The notes beneath the pieces were generated by a model that did no database searches, had not been told where the DNA came from, and was given only the letters and a program-made list of their open reading frames with translations. A DNA stretch of 64,000 nt from Hymenolepis diminuta (Eukaryota > Platyhelminthes > Cestoda > Cyclophyllidea > Hymenolepididae): the NCBI GenBank assembly GCA_900708905.1, contig CAADRB010000008.1, positions 3,218,744-3,282,743 on the forward strand, given 5' to 3'. The position numbers and the translations under genes are program-made. How positions within the stretch are numbered: the stretch's first letter is position 1; each line of letters begins with the position of its first letter. Below, one piece after another: positions 38,392 to 50,536 of the stretch.

Positions 38392-38399
38392 ATATATAA

Positions 38400-41300
38400 C
38401 AAGCTTGTTTTTTCTATTAAGTTTACTACAATTCGCTTTCGTTTATGGTACTAAAGCGTAGATGTGCAAGATCGATATTAACATTTCATTACAGAAAGGA
38501 GAAAGCGGACTTCTAAAATAGTATTGATGTATTTTAGGTTCCTTTGATAATACTGAACGCTGTCGGAGGTCACTGATTTAAAAATGGTGCCTAGATAGTT
38601 TGAGACAAATAGCAACTGAAATGGGAACGTTTTTGATCTGAGTGATTCTGTTGTACGTATGAGCACAACAGTGAACTGGTTTTCTATGCTAACCGTAACA
38701 TTGTCGAACAATGCAAATTGAAGTTGTAGGTTGAATTATTGCTCTTTGAGCGCAGTTTAAAAGATCTGAATTCTTGCAGAATCTCAATTAGTCACTAATA
38801 CAGAACATAATGATGAAAATTAAAACGAGCCACAGAATTCTTTTTGTTTCATCTAGGGATCTAGACTATCGCTTACCATATAAGAATTTTGCGCTCCATC
38901 TTACACTTAGGATACGGAGTGCGTCCTACGTTCTGTTAAAACTATGCGAAACGGATTTCTCGAACACAGCCCCTTTTGTAAAACTTGCTTGAATGTATGT
39001 ATTCAGGTACTTCCGAGTTCTCTGACTTTGGGTACAACGAGGCTGGTAATTTAGCAGTCTAGGATGATGGTTTTAGGAATCCCGAGATTCACGGTTTGTA
39101 ACTTAATTCTAGGGATTATCCTAGAGGTCGTAGAAGGCTCTAATCTTGTGCTGTGAGAAATCTTTCTATCTGGACAAGGCGATGCGTAGCTCTTACACTT
39201 TAAATTTGGAGATTTGAGATTTCATTTCGTTTAGAACTCATTACAGCTTGAATAATAAGTGGTGACCTTTTTCACTAGTTTCGAGCATTTGTCAGGTTGA
39301 TCCGTATGCAATCTACAAAATTAAATTAGCAACAACTGTAAAATCCTTTTAAGATAAATCCGAAGATGATATTATGGTATAGGACTTTTCAACCGCCCCT
39401 GTCTTTTATAATACATGAGGTATTCAGAAATGGGTCACCTGAAGTCCTTGTTGTGATCGTTATGCTTTTTGAACAGCAGTCCCATCAATGCTATAAAAAG
39501 CGTTGCCTTCACTTTCGCAGACATTCGCATACAATTGACTGCGTCCTATTTCACCATTTTAGCAAGAATCCCCTTGAGATCGAATCTCAAATTTTGCGAG
39601 AGCACAATCTCAAAGTTCACTGACAAAATATGTTGACAGCTGTTTAATTTTTGCCTCATTTGCATATTGTTGAATTTAAGGTTGATTTAAAATATCTTCT
39701 TTTACGAGAGTGTAGGTGAAAACGGCCCTGATTAAATATTCCGCATCACTCCTTGCAATTGATGGAGTTTTGTGTTTCAGTCATATATTATATTATAAGT
39801 GCCAATGTCATAGTAAGAAATACACAATTTTCTATCATGGGGTAGTCGAGTAATGAAGTCAGTACATCACTATTCGGGAGCATTGGGCTATACATATTTC
39901 CAAAAAAGAGAAGAATTCATACTATAATGTCATAATTTACAATCTTCGCCATTTGATTCACAGATTCATGGGTGAGATTATGCCTAGTACGTTCAGAGCT
40001 CATTGACCGGTTGATCTATTTCTGTGGTTGGTTACGCCACTCTATGTATTTGTATCTTTTTACAGTCAAAGCAAGTAGATACAGCGGGATATTTAAATTA
40101 ACTTAGAAAAGTGTAATATTAAATGCATTTGTGTGTTATTCTTAAATTTAATAAATTAAACAGTACATTGTGGATTACTCATAATGCTGTGAATTGAATG
40201 ATCAGATGAAATATTTCAGAATTTGGTAGAATTCAATTGATACACAAACTCTAAAAAACGTTTGTTTATTTATAGATAAATGTCAGAGGATTTGCGGACA
40301 CGAACGTGCTTTCAAAATTGTTTGATCAGAATAATATTTTCAACAAGTTGAATTTGGAAGATTTTTTTCAGGGCAAACAACATGTTCTTTCTATAACATT
40401 ACATTGTCTGGTTATGTAGATGCTGTATGTGCGCCATAATTTAGTGGTGTTGCAATGCTCATTTGTCATAGTTTACAGTAAGATAGGTTCTAGCTTAGGG
40501 AGAGACAGATACAGGACAATGGTGATAAGTTAGACTATAGCTCTTTCGAATTGTACGAACTCAGCTACCACAAAGTTTGATGAAGACAAAATTGATGGTA
40601 GAGTATTTATCAGAAGAAAACAGAAGAGTGACAGTCTTTTAGCTTTTGAGCAGAAGAGTGTCTAGCTGGAGAGTAAAGTTCAGTAAGAAGGCGCAGGTAA
40701 CGTGGGAAAACGATTGGCGAGTAATTTTAGTATGAAATAACAAGCAAAATCTATAATGAACTCACGATAACAGATAACGTCAATAGGGACTAAAGCCACC
40801 ATAGTTTAATAAATATTTAAAAAAACAGAAGGTGGATATTTGAAACTTACATTTAAGTCAGAGAATAAAGAATAAATTGAGAAAAGGTCCGTCAGTCCTA
40901 GAAACTGCAGCACATACGGTAAACGACAAATTAGACTTCTAATAATTTTAAAAAAACTGGTATATCGATAGCTAAAGACTGAATTAAGAAGAGCGAATGC
41001 TCCTTTACTGTCTTCAGCACTAACAAGTAGAAGATTTCTTTAACATTTCGCTTGAAGAATTGAAGAAAGATCTTTATTAGAATCAGTTACTTAAATTTCG
41101 CTTACTCAGTCTGTAAAACCCAGACTCAGAGAAATTCCACACAATAGAAGAGATCATTTACTTTCGAACTAATCAAATCCCAACGAATTTAGAGTTGTAT
41201 TGAAATAATTCTATTTAACTATACAGCGTTAGTATCAGAAATTTAGAGGAACATATATTTCGAGAAATAGGGATCAATTTCTCAATTTTATCAACTGGTT

Positions 41301-43550
41301 GATAGCATCTGAACATCGTTAACATAAATCCCTTCAGAAATCTGGCGGACAAATTTTAAAAGCTGAACAAGGAGTATTAGCACATGATGCAGTGAACTGA
41401 GTCTTTTTAGTAAAAATAGTTAAACCTAATGGGTAGAAAATTTAAGTTCATGTTATTTGATGCTTCCGAACCCGTGACATCAGTTTTTGGGGATGAACAC
41501 ATAAACTACCGTGTCATGTCTAAACACAGATTTTCATGATGAAATTTCTGTTTTCCTTTGATTTGAGTAGTAACTTCACAGAATTCTAAAATTTTAACTA
41601 TGCTCAGCTAGGAAAGGCATGAGAAAATCAGTCTGACTTAAGTCTCAGAAAACTAATTTTAACTTAAGAATGACCTCAATACAAAAAAACCCAGAGTTCT
41701 ACATTTTCTCCTCCTAAATCCCATTTCTAAACTATTTAATACGTTCATAAACAGACGTCACGTATGCTATTATTCACAGTTGTGACAGACTTACTTAATC
41801 AGGCATGACGGGCTCTTTGAATTAATCAACTCTAGACATTACGAACATAGACTCTTTACTGAATCTAGTCAGGATTCCAGATGCTTGTTTTGTAATTTTT
41901 AACTCTGGAACGTTAAATCTTTTATGGGTAATTCGCAATCAATTGGATGAATCTTGGCGAGAAGCTTCTGCTTTCTTTGTATTATTTCGTTATTATTTCA
42001 TAATTAATTTGTTCATTGTTCTTAAGTTTTAGTATACACAATTAAAACTCCTTGCATATTTTCATCATCCGTAATAAAAAAATAACGCAAAATCTTTATT
42101 CGTATATGGCAAAATAGGTATTATTCCTTAGTGCAAATTTGCAGCAACATCATTCCCACTTAACTTGAATTAAAAACTATGGATATCATTCACTTGGTAC
42201 ACACATCAAGTTAAGTTGACAAGTTTGCCATTTTGACAGCAAAAAAAATTAGCTCAAATCTGATGATTTTTGAATAAAATATAAGCGACTAGAGCCAGTT
42301 TTCTGATGCAAAAAAACAATTATTTTTGAAGGGCAGATTTTATAGTTCAGTTTGAACTGATAATAGTGATAATTGTCTATATAAAGGTAATATTAACTTT
42401 GCAACTCTGTCGATAGTTAAGGTTATTGCATTATGATGTAGACAGGGGTAGATCTGCTATCAACCGACAAAACAGAACCGATATAACTAATTTGGCAATT
42501 GCATCGGTTTTACAATGGCGCACTGTTTTCATCCAGATGTGATTTTCTAATCAAAAATCTCTCCATAATCCATACGTATAAAAGTTCCTTTTCACCTAAA
42601 AATGATATGAACTTCGGAAAGTTATATAAAGCAATTTTGATTTATTCTTGGTTAAATGCGCACCATAAGTTAATTGTGTACTTTGTTTTTACTTAAACCG
42701 AATAAAATATCAATTAACCCACAACGTGAACAATTGCCTAGTCAGAGATCATTAGACCATGCATTTATATGGATGATCAAACACACTGGTTAATTCAAGA
42801 TAATATGAGGGGTTGCAAAATTCCAGATTTCCATTAGAGAGATTCTCTGCATCCGAATCTAGTACTTGTAACATTTCCTTCAATAGAGAGGGAAGCTATT
42901 TAGCCATATGAAGTGCGAATTAGAACTCACTTCTGATCGTAATTGTGGCGCAATTTGGGATCAATTTTTCGGATATACCCATACTTCATTCAAGCTCCTT
43001 ATGCATATCAATTTCTTAAAAAGCATTCTAATCTATTAATCACGTGTCAATGACTTAGATTAGTTACTAACTGACAACTTAAACAACCCGACACCGTGTA
43101 TTACTATTTAGTTCACACAAACCATATGGCATAACAACACGTATTAATATTAATAATACATTGCGAGCTAACTGGAAACTTATACAGGATCAAAAATTTT
43201 CTTGGATAATAAATAAATCGTGTTCTTATTTTAGATTCAAATTTAAATGTTCTAACCCAGTGTGGCCTTAAAATGGGCCACTTCTTTTACAGACCATTTC
43301 CTTTCTTACCACTCTGTCTAAATGAAACCTATCTATTGCAAAAAAGCAGAAGGTAGTAAAGTTTCAATCTTGCTGCTGTGATCTTATCCTTCATCTCATT
43401 AATATAGGATGGGCTTAAGTTTTAAGTAGGTTCTCAATAGATGCAGAGTCTCTCTTCTTACAGATTTCTCCTGTATAAATTTGGAAACACAACCTCAAAT
43501 TAGAAGTTAATGAAAATAAACAAAAAACGAAATTATATTAAAATAAAATG
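38400..43550. other. Intergenic stretch between convergent genes
   Basis: Between the CAND1 3' end and the 3' end of the minus-strand gene at 43586. AT-rich, no supportable exon. The 85-codon frame at 39366-39623 shows no recognisable domain. A SINE body fragment lies at 42763-42830. Confidence 0.5.
42763..42830 (+). repeat. SINE body fragment
   Basis: GGATGATCAAACACACTGGT then TAATTCAAGAT aligns with GGATAACCAACCATACTGAT, TAATTCAGAT of the 27077 copy, followed by a decayed tail. Confidence 0.45.
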
Positions 43551-43555
43551 GTCTC

Positions 43556-43561
43556 TTTATT
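43556..43561 (-). promoter_or_regulatory. Polyadenylation signal AATAAA for the minus-strand gene
   Basis: TTTATT on the plus strand, AATAAA on the minus strand, about 25 nt past the stop codon at 43586-43588. A second one lies about 10 nt further. This implies a very short 3' UTR. Confidence 0.5.
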
Positions 43562-43585
43562 TGCAGATATGTACATTCAGGTTAG

Positions 43586-43920
43586 TTAGTTCTTAGCGCC
43601 ACTATTAGCCATGGAATTGCCATCGGCTGCTATGAAAATAGGCAGCGGGACGCGTCTATCCAATGATGCGGCTGCCATAACTCCAGATGATGTTGTGTGC
43701 AGCAGAAAAGTAGAATTTTGACTTGAGGCACCAGTCAGATGGGGATGAGTCAGGGAGAGGGTACCACTGCTAGTACTAGTCACCATAGGAGACCAAATAC
43801 GATGAGGATTTTTTGAGGCTTCGACGGCGGCCGCGGTGGCGGCCATCACTGCAGCCGTAGCCGGATTTGTGGTGATACAGGAGGTTTCTGACAGAGTTGA
43901 TAACACATCTGGATAGATTT
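43586..43920 (-). CDS. 3'-terminal exon of an unidentified gene (Ala/Ser/Thr-rich C-terminus)
   Basis: Minus-strand terminal exon of 335 nt (2 + 333), entered after a good acceptor (pyrimidine-rich, TTTGATTTAG) and ending in TAA. It encodes about 110 residues: IYPDVLSTLSETSC, a polyalanine-like stretch (PATAAVMAATAAAVEAS), then Ser/Thr/His-rich sequence ending VPLPIFIAADGNSMANS and GAKN. Local GC content is clearly higher than in the surroundings, as expected of coding DNA. I do not recognise the protein. Such low-complexity C-termini are common in metazoan transcription factors, but that is inference only. The upstream exon must end in phase 1 and lies at higher coordinates, possibly many kb away; I could not find it. 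Confidence 0.6.
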
Positions 43921-46900
43921 CTAAATCAAAATATGAAAAAAACGACTTAATGACGTTAAAATAGAGTGATTTCTCGGAAGCTCTGCCGCTTTAAAGGCAT
44001 TTTATCTCTTAACTCCTGTAATCCTATCCACTGAAGAAGAAAGAAGTACATTGAATTGACATGATCTACCGTCCAAAATAATCAAACGGTCATCGCTAAC
44101 ATCATGGACCTTAATTATCTCGGGAATCCAGTGAATAAATCCTACTATTTTAACTTCGAAGCCGTTGGATACCCATTAAGTAAAAATATACAGTTGATAT
44201 TGCCTGATTCCCCAACATTGTCCCCAGCTTTTACTCGAGCCCCTCTCCTAACCTCTTATTGAATTAGATTACTGGATTCCTCCATCAGACTTCTCCTATA
44301 AAAAAATTATTTAATTTTTCGACTTTTAATGCGTAATGAAAATAAATAATGCCATTAAATGTTTCCGTTTCCACCAATGAAAAGACATTGTTCAAAAAGC
44401 ACGTAGTTTAAGTTTGCAATTTAATTTTGATTTACAATTACCTTAGGTTAGTCCTCAATTTAAACTTAAAATCAGTATAATTTAACTCCTTTCAGATATC
44501 GAAAGCGATGTATTCATCAAGTTGACATAATCAACCACTCAAAAGAATAAAAATATGAACATGAATTATTACTGAAGACCTTAAGAATCAGTTTCTGAGA
44601 TTTGAACTTCGGGAGAAAAAGACTATATCGAGCAATTTTGAACTTGCTGAAATCAAAAATTGAATGAACTAAGATTATTTGGTGGCTTGAACTTATTTCC
44701 CAGTTTGTCAGATCTCCACTTAGTTATATTTGAACTGTTATGCAGCGTTTCTTGTTTCATTTTTCCCTGTGGTTAAAACAAGAGAATTCTACTTCATCGT
44801 AGAAAATAATGCTGAACGATATAGGGAAATAATTTTGTTAGTTCAACTTAGAGGAGAGCCGTCTAGGTACGGCCATAGATATTGAATAAGCAAGTTTAGG
44901 AAGTGCCTAACAGTTTTGATAACTTGTCTAGATGGAACTCTCCATCAAAACTCAAAATGTCATGAGACTATGAAAAGTAACGAATCTTTTTATATAAGTT
45001 TTCAAATTAAAAGTTATGGCAGACAATTTTTTGGCTCTTAATTTTAAGATATATGTAATTATCCATTTCTTAATTCTTTCGTAGAATGGAAGATACATTA
45101 ATATTCCAACTTTCTAAAATCAAAAAATTTTATAATAACGCAAGAGAACATGTAGAAAACCACAAAATGAATCCTGATGGATCTTAATAATTGAGAAGGA
45201 AAACTGACTGAATTATGCATGAATTAGAGCTGAAATAAAAAAGGGAAATAATACAGTATTTTTATTTAGATTAATAACAAATTGAATAAACTTTCAGTAA
45301 TTAATGGAAACTTCTATTGACTTAGATTAAATAAGCCTCTTGCCTATTTTTGGAAACTATAAAATATAGGCGTCAGTAGTATTATTATTAAGCAGGAAGT
45401 AGCGCAAATGCTCCTTTGATAACAGTTTTTTTGTAATTATAAAATTTAAATAAAAATACTTAAATTCTGTAAGTAATATTTGATAAAATTAATGTAACTT
45501 TCTAAAAAATAGTAGATTTCAGATTTGTATAGTATGTTCAAGCCCTTGTTTATTGAATATGGAAGCGGATAACTTTTAATGCTATTGCAAAACTTTTTCA
45601 TGTCTATTCATACAGTGATATCTTATTTTAAGTTCTGATTCACCTTACCGTAAAAAGAAAAGATTTAACGAAAAGATAAGGTAAATGAGCACATATTTAT
45701 TAAATCGGTTTAGTTGAGTAAATTAAAAATGAAGTTACAATCCAGTTAGCCTATAAAATTTCACGACTTTTCAACTTTGCAAATGAGAGTGACACCGAGA
45801 TTAAATCTTTTAAATCAGTCAACTTCATGTGTAGGATTCCTTCTATGATCAGAAGCATTTTAATCAGTCTATGAAACTAGGATTGAAGAAATTCAGGGAA
45901 ATGTTCATTCCTGAACTAAAAAAATCGATTTTTAGTTCCGTTTTCATTCGAACATTTTTAAAGCAGTTTCATATATCATAAGCCCTGAATGGGCCATTGA
46001 TCACAACTATGGTTAAACAGAACACTTTGGTTTCAAGTTCGAAAGTTTCAAATTCTAATTAAATTAAACGTATTTAAGTCAGCTAATTATTGAAGACCTA
46101 ATCAGATGTCTTCCTCTATCCGAAGTTTTTCCCTTTTCATGGACTCTATCATCGGTTCAGATGCTTAATAATTTTCGTTATTGGTTAGTATTACGGCTCC
46201 TTCATCTCACTGGCTTCCGTATCTGCCAGTCACAAAAAATCATTTGGCGGTTGCATGTGAAACCTCGCTATATTCATACATTCGAACAGTATTATTAATT
46301 CATTCCAATATATTATTGTGTAAAACCAAACATTCTAGGGTTATACAACTCTCTGGAATTCTATTCCATTGTTTGTTTAATGTGTGTTGTTGAGCTTCAA
46401 CGGGGAAAATTTTGCATACTTCAATCCGCCCTGGGTATATTTCAAAATATACAATGTCTGTTAAAAGTTTAGAAGGCTAGAATGAAAATTAAATTCTTTT
46501 TTTAAATTTAAATTGCGAATCAAATGATAAAAGTGGTTTGATAGCATGATTTTGAGAGTAAAGTTTTAGATTTTGTTCACTTTAACCCCAGTTTTTCATA
46601 TTATTTTAAAATAACCATATTCACTTATATATTTTGCAAAAAATTTGCGTAAATGTCTAACATTTAAAATTGTAAATAAAAAATTTAAATGCTAAAAGCG
46701 GAATGAAGACTGATTCTGTTATTTTTTCATTCCATCAATGCGTGATTTTATATTTTAGTAATATTTTGATATTTCACTGAATTTTATTTCACATCTTTGG
46801 ATATGGTTAATATAAATAAACCAGTGGGGTTAACAAACGTAAATGCTACAATATTGACTTGCAGCTAATTCATCTTTAACCGAAAATTTATTAAAAGTTA

Positions 46901-49900
46901 TTTCACATTAATCAAAAGTTTCAATTCAATTCCAGTGAATTAAATCCAAATATAGCACCTAAACTATAAGAAGAAGAAGGAATAGGGAGTTCGGAGAAAT
47001 GGTGCAATGGTGGGAAATGAATACTTTTAGATTGCAAATTTTCTTAATTTGTAATTCCCTTCAACCATCAGCATTTTGTTCTTGTGAAACAAAAGTAATT
47101 AACTTAATTTCTGTTCATAAATTTAGGATATTTGCCAACATAAATTATATAAACATACGCTTCATTACGTTTGGAACTCATGGAGTACGCGTATATTCAA
47201 GGCCAATATTAAAGAGATTTGACAACATTTGTAGAAATATTTATTTGACAATCATGTTCCAACTCATTTAGGAGGAAATATAAAAATTGAAATTTATCAA
47301 AGAGCAAAAATTAAATTTTATGTACAGTTCAGCCCATAATTGAGAGGCAAATATGAATATTTGTAGATGAGAAGAAAACATATAAATATGCCACAGATTC
47401 AGTAGCATTATTAATTTGTTAATGACCGAACTGTGTTGCCTTCATTATATTTAATATCCAATAAAAGTCTGGTATTAAAAATTGCTAATAAAATTCATAT
47501 GGTTTGATCTTATTAAAATTGATTTTAAATTTTGAATTACATCACGATATTTTTGGCAGAGTGTAATTATATATTTATAAAAGCATTACCCTAGATCAAC
47601 AGGTGATGTTAGGGATCAGGAAGTATTATTTCTCTGATTGAACTAATTTTGTATGGCTTCTGTTAGAAACAATTTAATCTTTAAAGTTTAACTGAGAATG
47701 ATCTTTTCAGTTCTAGTGAATTTGATCCAAATTGAAATTTGGAACCCTAAAGAATAAGAGATCACGAAGTCTGTGAGGTAGAATGATTCAAGCAGGTTGG
47801 AAAACGAGAGTTTTTAATCAAATTAGATAAAATTTTAATTCTCTTCAGGCATCAAAAGCCTATTATATTTTTCAAATAATTCATTTTTCAGTAGCTAAAA
47901 ATTCTAAATGACTAGTAAAAATAGGCGAAGCTAATGAAAAATTTAAATTTCGTGCTAAAACGGACAAAACAGTTTCATTATTTTTTTATTTTATTTGTTA
48001 CTAAAATTCATAAAATGTAAGTAAGATAAGTGAAAAAAGTAGTAAATTGTAGATAGTCACAATTAGCATCTAATTTAATTAAAAGATCTCGAATTAGAAC
48101 TCCAATTTTAGGCATTCTAAACCCTAAATCTCAAAACTCAGAGAATATTGTAATTAAAACAAGTCATTTTTAACTATTTTAGTCCTCTCACAGACGATAT
48201 ATTTTCCACCGTTCAGTAAATAAAACAACACTGTTTAGCGAGTGGAAGAAACCAAACTTAATATATCAATATCAGTTAGCAACTTTTTCATCTGTGAAAA
48301 GGGGTTGCCAACTATTTCAGCTAAACTGTTGAACAGGCTAAAATGGTAATTGTTTGCTGATGAATAGCATGCGCATTGGCCGAAGAACGACACCATTTTT
48401 TGATTATTCTGCCTGCTTATTATTTTAGTCATTTATTACACGGAAGTATATCTCAGAGCATTGGTTTAGTTCAGTCAAGGAATATAAATTTATTTGACAT
48501 TATCATAATGCCATTCAACCTCAGAAGTTTGTTAACTAAGGTCGTCAACCATCTGCTCAAAAAAGCGTCTAAGAAACATATTTTTGCCAGGACTACACTT
48601 AGCTTCAAAATACTGTTTACTAAGTTAAGAAAAGGAGAAATTTGAATATGTCTGTCTTGAACGCTATTGAAGACTCTTTATTTCAAAAACCCTATCACTA
48701 AAATATTTGGTCTCGACGTGTTTGGTGGGAGGTTTAGATTTGACGGTGACTAAGTGGCAGCTGAAGAAACCTGTTTTGATACGTCTAATAGTAGAATTAA
48801 ATGTTCACAAGCTGCTCACTAAGTCTAAAGCTGGTGGCGTCGCCTCCATTCTTGTGCTTACAGAACAGCCTATAAACATGTAAAAAATTATAGCTCGTAA
48901 AACATTAGCTTAGCACAGCATGACTTAAATAATCCAATTAAGAATGTTTCTTGAAACTTTGCTGATCAAAATTTGACTCCATTTTAAACTTTAATTATAT
49001 CAAATAAAAAAAGAAAACAGAAAATTCAATTCTTGAAAACATTCAAGGAATCAGTCTTTCTCTATGTTATCATACATCAGTACTTTTATAAACAATAGAT
49101 TAATTCAAAAGTGTTCCTTTTGCACAATCTTCCATTGTTTTGAAGCACAGTTTTTCGAGACTAATATCCCAAGCGATATTTACAAAGAACATTGTTTCAT
49201 GTACATGAATTATTACCTGAATTCTTAGGGAGTTTGATATAAGTAAACTTAAGTCAGCAAGTTTGAACTAACATTTTCCTGAAGTATCTGATTGTGGGAT
49301 TAGTATTAATGTTTAAAGTAGTGTTTTTAATAAAACTCAAAAATTTTTTCACAAGATCCTCAAATAATATAATTTTTTATAAAAGAAAGATATCTTAGTA
49401 ATGCTAGGATTTTCCCGCATTTTTTTGTGTTTCCTAATCTACTTTGTGGTGAATGACAAATTAATTAGCAGCCGATCAAGAATAAATATAACTGAATTCA
49501 AGCTGAAACATTTAAATCAAAATGTAATTGATTTGGTGGTAATGTCAGTGAAGTGATTCTAGATTCAGATGGCATATCGTGACTTCTAATCTCAAAAACA
49601 TTCGTGAATTACGAAGTGGCTTTCTGTGATACCTCTGATAAACGAGATTACATTCAGCTAGATCGATTGATCATCACAGTCGTCAGATATGCGTATCTTA
49701 GTATTAAATCATTGATCCATACATTATCGACACATATAAAGTTACCTTGGAAATTGTTTCTTTACGCTTAACGAAAGGAGAAAAGGTATCTTTAGGTGTA
49801 TGAATCAGAAACTCGCATTACTCCTCTCTTGATGGTCAAAGTTAAATGGTGAGTTGAGTCATATCCATAACTGTATGTGAAAAGCGCTTGCTCTGCCCGC

Positions 49901-50536
49901 TACGCCATACATTTATCAACTTAATATTTATTGAATGTGCACACAAATACCAACTGATAAAATTAATTTATGAAAACATTGTAGAGGGCGTTTGATTTTT
50001 GGAAATATTCAATGAGAATTACTTATTTAAACAACAGTTTTAAATATATAACATCGATTCTGATCTAGTTAAAACCGAATCTCAATGATAACTTCATTAA
50101 TTTGAAGTAGACTCTTTCTTAATTGCTTAGGAAAGATCACATTTTAGTCGTCAGCTCATGGCATTTTGATTTAAGGGCTGAAAAGCAAATTTCTTGAATA
50201 TTTTTTTTATTAAAAATCAGTAATGGTATCAAAATTCTTGAACTCGTTGAACTCAGTAAAAACTTAGCTACAAATATAACCATATTTCTAATTTTAACTG
50301 AATATCAAGGAAGATTTTAATTAAAAATTTGGAAGCAAGTTCTACCTAACCTAGCAATCTCCAAACTTTAATTCACAACGTTAAAAATTCATGCAACTTT
50401 AGAAACAAATAATGAAAGCCAAATAATTTCAGAGGGTGGACTACAGTTTTATACCCGTCTGCAATTTTTAAGTGCCAAAAACTTGCGTGATTCTGAATTC
50501 GCGTCTTCTTTTAATTTAGGGATTTTATGTGTTTAG
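43921..50536. other. AT-rich non-coding stretch
   Basis: Presumed intron of the minus-strand gene ending at 43586, possibly also upstream sequence of the plus-strand gene beginning before 50537. No exon could be supported. Slightly GC-richer patches at about 46190-46280 and 48825-48870 were inspected (see rejected items). Confidence 0.45.
49742..49912 (-). repeat. tRNA-derived SINE-like copy
   Basis: Minus strand: TGGCGTAGCGGGCAGAGC fits the A-box consensus TRGCNNAGYNGG, GATATGACTC is a weak B box, and the tail TAATGCGAGTTTCTGA, then ACCTTTTCTCC, is shared with the plus-strand copies at 27077 and 27495. Confidence 0.55.

Noticed and set aside
39366..39623. 85-codon plus-strand open frame downstream of CAND1.
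   Set aside because: No recognisable motif, weak context, no polyadenylation signal or acceptor that fits.
46190..46290. GC-richer patch with a minus-strand frame RGFTCNRQMIFCDWQIRKP between an AG and GTGAGA.
   Set aside because: Ends in phase 0 and cannot join the phase-1-requiring exon at 43920; alternative frames contain stops. Possible but unsupported.
48825..48870. Minus-strand ATG followed by EATPPALDL and GTGAGC, resembling a first exon.
   Set aside because: Only ten codons, and no downstream exon with compatible phase could be found.
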